A stretch of 64,000 nt of DNA from a virus: positions 62,001 through 126,000 of IMG/VR virus record IMGVR_UViG_3300027779_000011, one strand, 5' to 3'. How positions within the stretch are numbered: position 1 is the stretch's first letter; every line of letters begins with the position of its first letter. The notes beneath the pieces were generated by a model. That model was not told the DNA's origin. It worked only from the letters and a program-made list of their open reading frames with translations, and did not search any database. Below, piece after piece: positions 17,539 through 25,226 of this stretch. The position numbers and the translations under genes were made by a program.

Positions 17539-18115
17539 GATTAATATTTTCGATGACGGAAAGACCAAGCTTCGTAAGAAGAAAAAGCATAGGAAACTTT
17601 CTCATAAAAATAAAAAGCAGAATGAAGAGATAGCGGGGAAGGAGAATCTATCAAAGCTGAACCCAATGGCATATCCTATTCTTGCTCTGCATTATAATAA
17701 GAAGCGGCCATCTGAGTGGATAGTAACTACATTTAAAACTATTAACGAGAAGCCACACCACTTAACTGATAAGTGGATTAACAGCATTAATAAATGGGTG
17801 TCTGGAGTTTGTGATTCAATGTCTCTAGATGAGCCAGATATTCAGATAGGTAACAGGATTGATGTTGGCCCTATTGAAATTATAAAGATTAAAGAGCCAA
17901 ACATGATGGCCGAGTTTCCAAGTCCAGCAGTTATAGCCAGAGATGAGAGGGGATGGAAGTGGTTTTTCAAAACATCAAAAGCGTATCTTTATAAGGATGG
18001 AGACTTCATAACATTAAGAGCCACCATATCTTCTCATGGGGAGGGCATTACTTTTTTAAAGCGCCCAAGTAAAATTTCAAAGCTATGCCAAGATATGTTG
18101 GCTGGCGAAGAATAA
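17537..18115 (+). CDS. Hypothetical protein with basic N-terminus
   Basis: A 192-residue ORF with a very lysine-rich N-terminus (residues 9-28) and a Trp-rich beta-like C-terminal half (GWKWFF, LYKDGDFITLRATI). No family recognised. The longest frame starts at a TTG that lies inside the T-run of the preceding terminator, without a ribosome site, so the true start is uncertain; the first in-frame ATG is 43 codons in. Expression must come from readthrough or an unseen promoter. The basic N-terminus hints at nucleic-acid binding. Confidence 0.6.
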   Translation: MINIFDDGKTKLRKKKKHRKLSHKNKKQNEEIAGKENLSKLNPMAYPILALHYNKKRPSEWIVTTFKTINEKPHHLTDKWINSINKWVSGVCDSMSLDEPDIQIGNRIDVGPIEIIKIKEPNMMAEFPSPAVIARDERGWKWFFKTSKAYLYKDGDFITLRATISSHGEGITFLKRPSKISKLCQDMLAGEE

Positions 18116-18142
18116 TATTTAAAATTTTTTTAAGAGGTAGCC

Positions 18143-19159
18143 GTGATTGACATAGCAGATATTGTAGTTGGATTGGCGTGGGGTGACGAAGCAAAGGGAA
18201 AGATAACAAGTCATCTTTCATCAAAGAAGTTCATATCTGGAAAACCTTATTATGATTTTGTAATTAGGTGGGCAGGGGGTAATAACGCAGGGCATACAGT
18301 TTACGTTAACGGAAACAAGTTCAAGACGCACCTTATACCATCTGGAATTTTTTATGGTGTTCAATCAGTTATTGGACCCAATTGTGTTTTGAACATTAAT
18401 TCGTTCAAGGATGAGTTAAGTTATCTTAGTGACAATGGATTTGACACAACGCTGGTAAAGGTAGCTCCAAACTGTCACATTGTAAGTGAAGAGCATATAC
18501 AATTCGATAAGGACAACTTAGCTGCAAAGTTAGGCACAACATCTAGAGGTATTGCCCCATGTTATTCGGATAAGGCGGCAAGGATCGGGATGCTAGCTAA
18601 GGACGTTCTTAGTCCCAATATGATTTGGAACGAGAAGCTTCATGGTAATATTCTATGTGAAGGAGCACAGGGAGTTTGGTTAGACATAAACCATGGAAAT
18701 TATCCATATGTTACTTCGAGCGAAACCCTCCCTTATGCCGCTTGCAGTATAGGGTTTCCGCCACAAAAAATAAACAATATATATGGGGCAGCAAAAATTT
18801 ATGATACCAGGAGCGGCGAAGATCCTAAGTTCCCAAACAGTTTGTTAGATGACCCGGTTTTGTCAAGATTGGCTGAGATTGGTAGTGAGTATGGAGTCAC
18901 TACTGGAAGAAGAAGAAAGGTCAATTGGTTAAATTTAGACATGTTGGTTAGATCAATTAATATTTCAGGGGCAACACATATTATTATTAGCAAGTGCGAT
19001 ATAATTAAAGAGCTAGATATCTATAAGCTTTTTTATAATAACGAATATCTTTCATTTCATTCTATGGGAGATATGCAGAGTTTTATAACTGAGAAAATAG
19101 AAGGCTTATGCGCCCTGGTAAGGCAGATTAGATTTTCATATTCGCCAGAGGGATTATAA
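18143..19159 (+). CDS. Adenylosuccinate synthetase, short PurA/PurZ-type
   Basis: A 338-residue member of the PurA superfamily, which joins aspartate to a purine nucleotide using GTP or ATP. Motifs: WGDEAKGK at residues 13-20, GGNNAGHTV with His51, LGTTSRGIAPCYSDKAAR (IMP-site region), GAQGVWLDINHG, TTGRRRKVNWL and the nucleotide-base motif SKCD. It is about 90 residues shorter than bacterial PurA, like archaeal PurA and phage PurZ. The catalytic Asp (Asp15 here, Asp13 in E. coli) is present. As I recall, characterised PurZ enzymes that make 2-aminoadenine precursors have Ser there. So a PurA-like IMP-to-adenylosuccinate reaction is favoured, with PurZ-like activity on dGMP not excluded. The GTG start follows AAGAGGT. 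Confidence 0.9.
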   Translation: MIDIADIVVGLAWGDEAKGKITSHLSSKKFISGKPYYDFVIRWAGGNNAGHTVYVNGNKFKTHLIPSGIFYGVQSVIGPNCVLNINSFKDELSYLSDNGFDTTLVKVAPNCHIVSEEHIQFDKDNLAAKLGTTSRGIAPCYSDKAARIGMLAKDVLSPNMIWNEKLHGNILCEGAQGVWLDINHGNYPYVTSSETLPYAACSIGFPPQKINNIYGAAKIYDTRSGEDPKFPNSLLDDPVLSRLAEIGSEYGVTTGRRRKVNWLNLDMLVRSINISGATHIIISKCDIIKELDIYKLFYNNEYLSFHSMGDMQSFITEKIEGLCALVRQIRFSYSPEGL

Positions 19160-19986
19160 TGAGTAAGAAAAACGTTCTATTATATCATGCAAACTGCCCA
19201 GATGGATTTGGTTCAGCATATTCATTTTGGAAGAAGTTTGGTGATAACATGGAGTATATAGCGGTAAAGCATGGGGAGCCGCCCCCCAGTGGGCTAGAAG
19301 GGAAGAATGTTTATATAGCAGACTTTTCATATAGCAAAGATGTTCTTATTTTTTTAAATGAGAAAACTTATAGCCTCAAGGTTATAGACCACCATATTTC
19401 CGCAGAAAGAGATTTAAAAGATCTTGACTTCTGCCATTTCGATATGAGTCATTCTGGAGCATATCTTTCCTGGGCCTTTAACTTTCCGGACCAGCCCATA
19501 CCAAAGCTTATTAAGTATATAGAAGATCGGGATTTGTGGCTATGGAAAATGCCACATGCGGAGGAAGTACTTTCTACGATAGATTCTTATGATCGAACAT
19601 TTGAATGGTGGGACCACATCAACTCAATACTAGAAACACAGGATGGGTTTAATAAGCTTGTGAACGAAGGTGAGGCAATCTTAAGATATAAAAACAAATT
19701 GGTATATACAATATCAAAGAACAGCTATGTGATGAATATAGCCGGTGATAAAATTCCTGTAGTTAACACACCTTTCTTTCAGTCGGAAATCGCAGGAACA
19801 ATGTCTAAGGATGAAAAGTATGCTGCTGCATATTATTATGATGGGGAAGCTTTCGTATTCTCACTAAGGGCTTCTGATGATGAAGTTGATGTTTCTGAAA
19901 TAGCGAAATCATTTGGTGGTGGTGGACATAAAAAAGCCGCTGGATTTAGTGTTAAAAGTTTGGATTTTTTTAAGGATAAAGAATGA
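19159..19986 (+). CDS. DHH/DHHA1 family phosphoesterase
   Basis: This 275-residue protein has the DHH metal-site residues: Asp15 in the CPDG motif, Asp55 in YIADFS, and VIDHH at residues 75-79. A DHHA1 substrate domain near the C-terminus is marked by GGGGHKKAAGF. The family includes nanoRNases, pAp phosphatases and exopolyphosphatases. This short form, without an N-terminal extension, cleaves small phosphodiesters or short oligonucleotides. The start overlaps the last base of the synthetase gene, so both are translated together. It may recycle short RNA or a nucleotide by-product for the purine pathway (inference). Confidence 0.92.
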   Translation: MSKKNVLLYHANCPDGFGSAYSFWKKFGDNMEYIAVKHGEPPPSGLEGKNVYIADFSYSKDVLIFLNEKTYSLKVIDHHISAERDLKDLDFCHFDMSHSGAYLSWAFNFPDQPIPKLIKYIEDRDLWLWKMPHAEEVLSTIDSYDRTFEWWDHINSILETQDGFNKLVNEGEAILRYKNKLVYTISKNSYVMNIAGDKIPVVNTPFFQSEIAGTMSKDEKYAAAYYYDGEAFVFSLRASDDEVDVSEIAKSFGGGGHKKAAGFSVKSLDFFKDKE

Positions 19987-20687
19987 GTTTAAGTAATTAT
20001 AGTCAAGAGCAAATAAATAGCGCAATAGAAAAAATGAAAATCATATCTGATTATTCTTTATGGCAGGCTTCCGGACTATCTAGGACTAAGTATGTAGGCA
20101 GCCAGTCATTTACAAGAGACGAGTATTTGATTTGCCTGGTTGAGGATATAGATGGAGAGTATTTCGTAATGGACTATGTAAGAAGCTCACTATCTTGTGT
20201 TATGATGGTAGAGCATCCAGATATGGCAGATTCTATAATTAAGAATACTGTCCATTCCAGTTTAAAGCTGCACATGATAGCGATGGGCTATTATAGTGAC
20301 ATAGCCATTATTGATAAGCTTTGCTCAGATCCAAGTGCAGAGGTTAGACAGTGGGCTTCATATCACTGTTCTATGGATGCTCTTAAGTCTATGATAAATG
20401 ATAGTAACGCAAAGGTAAGAAGGTCGGTGTTTAATAGGCTAGGTCCGGTCGAATACCTTGATGAAATGCTGAATGATAAGGATGCTCAGATAAGAGAGGC
20501 TGGGGCCAGATTTGCTCCAATGAATTATCATGGGTTTTCGAAAATGTGCAATGAGCTTTCCAAGAGAGTATTCCCGTGGGTTGTTAGCAAGATAAAGAGA
20601 GATAAGCTTCCAATGCTTTTGGGAAATAGGAATATGAACAATATTCGCTCTAAAAACGCATTGAGCGAAAGAATGAATCAACAATAA
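19983..20687 (+). CDS. HEAT-like repeat protein
   Basis: The 234-residue protein overlaps the DHH gene by four bases. Residues ~110-190 contain consecutive helical repeats (DKLCSDPSAEVRQWA, KSMINDSNAKVRRSVF, DEMLNDKDAQIREAGA) with the D-x-x-x-x-VR pattern typical of HEAT or leucine-rich-repeat-variant scaffolds. The first 100 residues look like a separate alpha/beta domain. HEAT repeats bind other proteins or nucleic acid. The partner is not evident; a scaffold for neighbouring nucleotide enzymes is speculation. Confidence 0.78.
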   Translation: MSLSNYSQEQINSAIEKMKIISDYSLWQASGLSRTKYVGSQSFTRDEYLICLVEDIDGEYFVMDYVRSSLSCVMMVEHPDMADSIIKNTVHSSLKLHMIAMGYYSDIAIIDKLCSDPSAEVRQWASYHCSMDALKSMINDSNAKVRRSVFNRLGPVEYLDEMLNDKDAQIREAGARFAPMNYHGFSKMCNELSKRVFPWVVSKIKRDKLPMLLGNRNMNNIRSKNALSERMNQQ

Positions 20688-20712
20688 TACAAATTACTCA
20701 AAGAGGTTGAAA

Positions 20713-21630
20713 ATGGCTGCAAGGTATACTTCTGATTATATTAATCAGGCTGAAATTAAAAGTGATGAGTGGACTCCAGACGAAGGTGACTTCGAAGTTA
20801 TTATTAGAAAGTTTTCTAACTTTGTCTTTGAAAGTGATTGCTATTGGGGGTGGAAGGCTTCGGATAGGATCGGAGAGGTTTTTGACGATAAAATGCTCTC
20901 CTTTGTTTGGAATAATATCTCAAGCTTGAGGTTCCATATCGTTGATGCGTTAGTTAATGATTTTACAAATAAGCCTGTTTGCTCGGAATCTTTTAGGAAT
21001 AGACTTATAGCCGATCTCTATGATTTAATTCCAAGAAATGATAATTGTGCTGATAACATACTAAGGGGAGACCTAGTAAAACTTTTACATCCAGACTATA
21101 ATTATATGGACGAAATTTTTTCACTAAGACTTATTGATCCAGAGGGTAGTATTATGACCAGGTGGCATGTTCAAGGCATGGCCTACTCAAAAGATCCTGC
21201 TTTTTACGCGTATCTCTGGAGTGAAATCAAAAGAAGTAGTGGATATATAGACAAGAAAATCGAAGTTGCTAAAAATATGATCAATAATGATGCAATGTCT
21301 GAAAAGGTAATTAAAGAGGCTGCATCAAATGGAACGAAGAAGCTTAAGCGATTCTTTATATCTGAACTTGGTTGTAAGATGACCTATTATCGACAAAAGT
21401 TGCGATATATGGATGAAGACGAAGCTCTTTATGGTTTTTATCAAAATAATAATTCCAAGCTTGAAGCATATATGCTATTGTTTGCAAATTTTGATGATGA
21501 CAGATCTCTATCTACGATGGCAGATGTTTTGTCTATAGATAATCTTCCTTGGATTATGCCGCTACTTGGAAAATATCGTTGGATTTCACAAAGTGTAGAA
21601 AGAAGGATTGCTCAACAAGAAAACCAATAG
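20713..21630 (+). CDS. Hypothetical alpha-helical protein, possibly paralogous repeat type
   Basis: This 305-residue protein is preceded by AGAGGTTG with its ATG at 20713. It is mostly helical and rich in Asp, Trp and Tyr, and ends in a polar SQSVERRIAQQENQ tail. The helical rhythm resembles the HEAT-like protein just upstream (which ends RMNQQ), so the two may be diverged relatives. I cannot name a family. The following mini-ORF begins 14 bases downstream. Confidence 0.65.
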   Translation: MAARYTSDYINQAEIKSDEWTPDEGDFEVIIRKFSNFVFESDCYWGWKASDRIGEVFDDKMLSFVWNNISSLRFHIVDALVNDFTNKPVCSESFRNRLIADLYDLIPRNDNCADNILRGDLVKLLHPDYNYMDEIFSLRLIDPEGSIMTRWHVQGMAYSKDPAFYAYLWSEIKRSSGYIDKKIEVAKNMINNDAMSEKVIKEAASNGTKKLKRFFISELGCKMTYYRQKLRYMDEDEALYGFYQNNNSKLEAYMLLFANFDDDRSLSTMADVLSIDNLPWIMPLLGKYRWISQSVERRIAQQENQ

Positions 21631-21643
21631 GAGATCATTTCTT

Positions 21644-21685
21644 ATGAATAAATTAATATGTGCTTCAACTTTTATAGTTGTATAG
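21644..21685 (+). CDS. Mini-ORF overlapping the start of the secreted protease gene
   Basis: A 13-codon ORF (MNKLICASTFIVV) has a good GGAG ribosome site. Its stop at 21683-21685 overlaps the first codons of the next frame, which opens at a TTG at 21678. It looks like the start of a signal peptide. It could be a leader for translational coupling, or the true N-terminus of the protease separated from it by a one-base frameshift. Confidence 0.4.
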   Translation: MNKLICASTFIVV

Positions 21686-22430
21686 AAGTTTTTTAAGCCT
21701 GATAGCACTGGCTTCAACGCTAGTGCTCAGTTCTGTCGGTCGAGCGTCGGTAAGTTATGGTCCTTTAAGTGACATGAATTTGTCAAGAGGAAGCACTCAA
21801 AACATTGAGACAGATATTTACCCGGTTACTTATAGAGTATATTCTTATGATACTGTTGATAACCGAACAGAACAAAGGCTTGGAGAGATAATATCAACGG
21901 CTACAAGCTTGCTTGGTAGCTATGCTAAAGGAAGAGGTCTTCCTTTAGATGATTGTGGGGGAAACCAGACTATAGAGTTTTTTATAGTTCCCTATTCTGT
22001 TTTAAACGACAGAGGAAGGTTTTCCGAATGGCCATATGAAAATGGTGCCGGAAGCAGCTCATCTAATATAGTTGCATTGTTTTCACCAAGGAGGACGGAA
22101 TCTAATATTGACGCTATAATGTTCACTAAAGATTCTTTTTCTAGAGATCATTATGTTGCTCATGAGTTAGCTCATTACTGGTATGAAAGACTCTGCTGGA
22201 GTTCTTCCTCTACAGTTAGAACTGAACCGTTTGCGATGGGGTTTGAATCATATTATTTATCAAACCATCAAAGAAGTGGGTATACTCGCGGCAACAATCA
22301 CTCTTCTGATGTAGTCACTCCTATTCCCACGATAAGAGGTGGAGGCGGAAGGGTCGGTGGAAAAGGAGAGTCACATAACAGTTATATCCCCACGATAAGA
22401 GGTGGAGGCGGAAGAGGGGGTGGAAAATAA
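21678..22430 (+). CDS. Exported gluzincin-type metalloprotease
   Basis: A 250-residue protein starting at TTG. Residues 1-23 form a clear Sec signal peptide (basic start, hydrophobic LSLIALASTLVLSS core, then a GRA cleavage region). HELAH is at residues 162-166, with Glu at 183 and 190 downstream, the HExxH...E layout of gluzincins. The C-terminus carries two near-identical PTIRGGGGR segments separated by a short spacer, which may bind sugars or a surface. It would act in the periplasm or outside the cell, on wall-linked or outer-membrane proteins (inference). No ribosome site lies before the TTG; an overlapping mini-ORF does have one. Confidence 0.75.
   Translation: MYRSFLSLIALASTLVLSSVGRASVSYGPLSDMNLSRGSTQNIETDIYPVTYRVYSYDTVDNRTEQRLGEIISTATSLLGSYAKGRGLPLDDCGGNQTIEFFIVPYSVLNDRGRFSEWPYENGAGSSSSNIVALFSPRRTESNIDAIMFTKDSFSRDHYVAHELAHYWYERLCWSSSSTVRTEPFAMGFESYYLSNHQRSGYTRGNNHSSDVVTPIPTIRGGGGRVGGKGESHNSYIPTIRGGGGRGGGK
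22326..22414 (+). repeat. Pair of 26-base direct repeats, 63 bases apart
   Basis: Copies at 22326-22351 and 22389-22414 start CCCACGATAAGAGG and are identical. They are in frame and encode PTIRGGGGR at the end of the secreted protease. They suggest a recent internal duplication. Confidence 0.88.
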
Positions 22431-22446
22431 TATGTTCCACTTGCCA

Positions 22447-22475
22447 TTGTTAAACAAATGATTGGTTGGTATTAT
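22447..22475 (+). promoter_or_regulatory. Candidate promoter giving a leaderless IMPDH/GMPR mRNA
   Basis: TTGTTA at 22447-22452, 17 bases, then TATTAT at 22470-22475, preceded by TGG (extended -10). The expected start falls on or beside the ATG at 22483, and no ribosome site lies before that ATG. TATAAATA, the T4 late-promoter consensus, also occurs at 22475-22482. Confidence 0.5.
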
Positions 22476-22482
22476 ATAAATA

Positions 22483-23589
22483 ATGTATATTGAAGAAAAA
22501 GAACATTTGGCTTTTGATGACGTTTTGTTAAGACCTTTATACTCCGAAGTCAGGTCTAGGTCCATTCCAGATACTGCAACTAATATTGCAGGAATTGAAA
22601 TGTCTATACCGATTATATCCTCTCCGATGGATACGGTTACTGAGTATGAAATGGCAATTGCGATTGCAGAGAGTGGCGGAATGGGCATAATACATAGGTT
22701 TATGACACCATCAAAGCAGCTTCTAAATCTGAGGAAGGTTGCTAGAGCGTCATCTTCTATGTATAATACAGGCTATCCGGTTGTTCCCGCTGTTGGAGTT
22801 GGTAAGAGTGAGAGGGAGCGGTTTATTCAGATCTTAAATGGGATTAATCCATACGCCATTAGTGCGGTTGCAATTGATATTGCAAATGGCCATTCGGTTC
22901 TGATGAAGGAGATGATCGACTTTGTTAACCAGAAAACAGGTGGCGACATTCCAATTATAGCTGGGAATGTAGCGACGGGAGATGGTTTTGCCTACCTTGC
23001 TGAGTCTGGAGCAAGTGCAATAAGGGTGGGTATTGGCGGCGGTTCTATTTGTAAGACAAGAATAATGACTGGAGCCGGTATGCCAACATTCCAATCTGTT
23101 GTTGATTGCTCTGAAGCAAAGAACTCTTCGAACGAGTATGATAGTGTTTCGATAATTGCAGATGGCGGAATAAGGTATCCGGCTGATTTAGTCAAGAGTA
23201 TCGCAGCAGGGGCAGATGCTGTGATGGTAGGGAGAGTTCTTTCATCAACAGATGAGACCCCAGGTGAATATTTTGATGCGAATGGAAATATAGTAGATTA
23301 TAGTAGCGGCATAGAAAAATATAAGAAATACAGGGGAATGGCCTCATCTGAGGTTCAGGATGATAAGAGGGGTGGGCTAAAGTCAGGAACCTGTGCAGAG
23401 GGGGTGTCTACCCTTATAAAGAGTAGGGGGTCTGCTTCTGATGTGATGGATGAATTCTTTGCAGGATTGAGATCTGGTATGACTTATGTTAATGCTCTTG
23501 ACTTGAAACAACTTAGAGAAAATGCAATTTTTATAAAAATAACAAAGGCTGGCGCTGATGAGTCACATGCCTTTGGAACAAAGAAATAG
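22483..23589 (+). CDS. IMP dehydrogenase/GMP reductase family enzyme, GMPR-like
   Basis: A 368-residue TIM-barrel enzyme without CBS domains. The catalytic loop GGGSICKTR puts the nucleophile at Cys190 and Thr at 192; the phosphate loop has ADGGIRYP (Asp227) and MVGRVL. The segment after YRGMASS reads RGGLKSG...EGVST. It lacks the Arg-Tyr (DRY-type) pair of IMP dehydrogenase and resembles the GG...EG pattern of GMP reductase. GMP reductase turns GMP to IMP with NADPH. Paired with the adenylosuccinate synthetase at 18143, this would send guanine nucleotides to adenine nucleotides. IMP dehydrogenase activity is the alternative. Confidence 0.9.
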   Translation: MYIEEKEHLAFDDVLLRPLYSEVRSRSIPDTATNIAGIEMSIPIISSPMDTVTEYEMAIAIAESGGMGIIHRFMTPSKQLLNLRKVARASSSMYNTGYPVVPAVGVGKSERERFIQILNGINPYAISAVAIDIANGHSVLMKEMIDFVNQKTGGDIPIIAGNVATGDGFAYLAESGASAIRVGIGGGSICKTRIMTGAGMPTFQSVVDCSEAKNSSNEYDSVSIIADGGIRYPADLVKSIAAGADAVMVGRVLSSTDETPGEYFDANGNIVDYSSGIEKYKKYRGMASSEVQDDKRGGLKSGTCAEGVSTLIKSRGSASDVMDEFFAGLRSGMTYVNALDLKQLRENAIFIKITKAGADESHAFGTKK

Positions 23590-23599
23590 GAGTTAACTC

Positions 23600-23977
23600 A
23601 TGAACAATGCTTTGTGGAAATGGAATGATGATGCTAACAATATTGACAATGTAAAGGTGGCTATTGATACAATCTTTTTAAGAATGGATCTTCTAGAGTC
23701 GAAGCTAGATGACACACTTGATTGCCTTCTTGATAACCTAGACAGGGATAAGCTTGCTGCGAATAAAGCAAAGGAGTTTTATGATGATGATAATGTTAAA
23801 GACATACTGTCCTCATTCTCCTCTGGTTTTGAGGGTGGTGGGGCATCTAATGTCTTAGATCTAGTATCTTCCCTTCATGACTTAAAGGGTAAGTTATCAA
23901 CGCTTGGTAGTAATTTAAATACAGCTCCAAGCGATCTATCAGAAATGCCTTCTGAGGAAGATGTTGATACGGATTAA
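23600..23977 (+). CDS. Small acidic helical protein
   Basis: A 125-residue protein with AGGAG nine bases before the ATG. The first 60 residues form a probable coiled coil (IDTIFLRMDLLESKLDDTLD). A Gly/Ser-rich break and a second helix follow, and the tail is strongly acidic (SEEDVDTD). No family recognised. It sits between the purine enzyme and the MoxR gene. Confidence 0.65.
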   Translation: MNNALWKWNDDANNIDNVKVAIDTIFLRMDLLESKLDDTLDCLLDNLDRDKLAANKAKEFYDDDNVKDILSSFSSGFEGGGASNVLDLVSSLHDLKGKLSTLGSNLNTAPSDLSEMPSEEDVDTD

Positions 23978-24052
23978 TTAATTTTATGATACTTTTTATA
24001 TATTAGATATATATAGTTATCAGGGATATTCCTGATTCTGTCTACTTTCCAA

Positions 24053-24058
24053 TATAAT
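24053..24058 (+). promoter_or_regulatory. Possible -10 element before the MoxR gene
   Basis: TATAAT at 24053-24058, 31 bases before the ATG, has no convincing -35. A short inverted repeat (ATCAGG...CCTGAT) lies just upstream. Only suggestive. Confidence 0.3.
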
Positions 24059-24088
24059 TGTAACTGTTGAAAAAAAGGAAAATATAAT

Positions 24089-25162
24089 ATGGATGTTAAG
24101 TTTACTAAAAAAATCCTAAAGGAAATGCCTAAGGATAAGTCAGTCATGCTTCATGCAAAGCATGGTGTCGGAAAATCATCTGTTGTTCGTCAGGTTGCCG
24201 AAGAACTAGCAGAAGAAACAAATGAGCCTTATGGCTTTTGGGACGTAAGACTGTCCCAATGTGAGGTCGGAGATATCAAAGGCTTGCCGGATGCAGACCG
24301 TGAAGCTAAGGTTATCAGGTTCTTGAAGCAAGAGTGGTGGCCGCGAGATAAGGATAGTAAGGGTATCTTGTTTTTTGATGAGATTAACCGTGCGTCAAAA
24401 GATGTCCTTCAAGCCGTGTTTGAGATATGTTTGGACCGACGATTGGATGGAGAAGAACTGCCGGAAGGCTGGAGGGTTGTTGCTGCGGTAAACTCTGATG
24501 ATGATTATGATGTTCAGGAGCTTGATCCAGCACTTCATGATCGGTGGTTTCATATTGATTTCGACCCGTCTGTTTCTGACTGGACTCTATGGGCCAGAGA
24601 GAATGGTGTTGAGCAGTCGATAATTGAGTTTGTTTCAAGGAACCACAATCTTCTAGACCCCCCAATTGGGAACCTTGAGGCAGGTAGGACGTATCCATCC
24701 CGCAGAAGTTGGGTTTCATTGTCAGACTCCATCATGGGGATGGGCTTATTGGCAGAGGGTAATGATGCTATTCTTACGCAAGTTACCAAGGGCTGGGTCG
24801 GTCGAGAGATTGCGGTTATGTTTCCGAAGTTTGTTGCAAATGAGTTTACTCAGCTTAGGCCGGAAGATGTCTTGGATACCTTTTCAAAGGTAGAGTCTAA
24901 GATTGAAGCAGCATGTGATGATATTGAGGTTATTGCGGCACTAGCACGAAATGTTGTGCAAGAGGTCAATGAACGAAGTGCTATCAAAATGAAGGACAAG
25001 CAGAAGGAAGCTCTGAAGAAGTTCTTTATGGTGCTTCCAAATGATGTAGCATCTGACACCTGGGTTGCCCTTCTAGCTGGGAAGAAGAGTAAGAAGCTAG
25101 TTATGATGTGGCAAGCTGATACAGCGTTTGGAGAACACCTGAAGCGTATTTATCAAGTCTGA
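24089..25162 (+). CDS. MoxR-type AAA+ ATPase
   Basis: A 357-residue AAA+ ATPase. Walker A HGVGKSS is at residues 25-31, Walker B GILFFDEINRA near residue 94, then a sensor-1 segment (VVAAVNSDDDYD) and an arginine-finger region (LDPALHDRW). The C-terminal half is helical, as in MoxR/RavA-like chaperone ATPases that remodel a partner with a VWA domain. The next gene encodes exactly such a partner. Arginine is often coded by CGT/CGA/CGG here, while surrounding genes strongly prefer AGA/AGG, which suggests separate acquisition or high expression. A terminator hairpin separates it from its partner. Confidence 0.92.
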   Translation: MDVKFTKKILKEMPKDKSVMLHAKHGVGKSSVVRQVAEELAEETNEPYGFWDVRLSQCEVGDIKGLPDADREAKVIRFLKQEWWPRDKDSKGILFFDEINRASKDVLQAVFEICLDRRLDGEELPEGWRVVAAVNSDDDYDVQELDPALHDRWFHIDFDPSVSDWTLWARENGVEQSIIEFVSRNHNLLDPPIGNLEAGRTYPSRRSWVSLSDSIMGMGLLAEGNDAILTQVTKGWVGREIAVMFPKFVANEFTQLRPEDVLDTFSKVESKIEAACDDIEVIAALARNVVQEVNERSAIKMKDKQKEALKKFFMVLPNDVASDTWVALLAGKKSKKLVMMWQADTAFGEHLKRIYQV

Positions 25163-25171
25163 TTTCACCAA

Positions 25172-25210
25172 GGGTACACTTGGCGCGCTCCAAGTGTACC
25201 CAATATTTTT
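25172..25210 (+). terminator. Strong hairpin terminator between MoxR and VWA genes
   Basis: A perfect 12-base-pair stem (GGGTACACTTGG with its complement), a six-base loop and then AATATTTTT. It may be partly leaky so that the second gene is made at a lower level, or act as a 3' stabiliser. Confidence 0.85.
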
Positions 25211-25226
25211 ATCATTAGGAGGTTTT

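Noticed and set aside
18143-19159. Evidence for a 2-aminoadenine (Z) genome
   Set aside because: The catalytic Asp of PurA is kept where characterised PurZ has Ser, the polymerase here is DnaE, and no DatZ-like gene is seen in the window. Kept only as an alternative.
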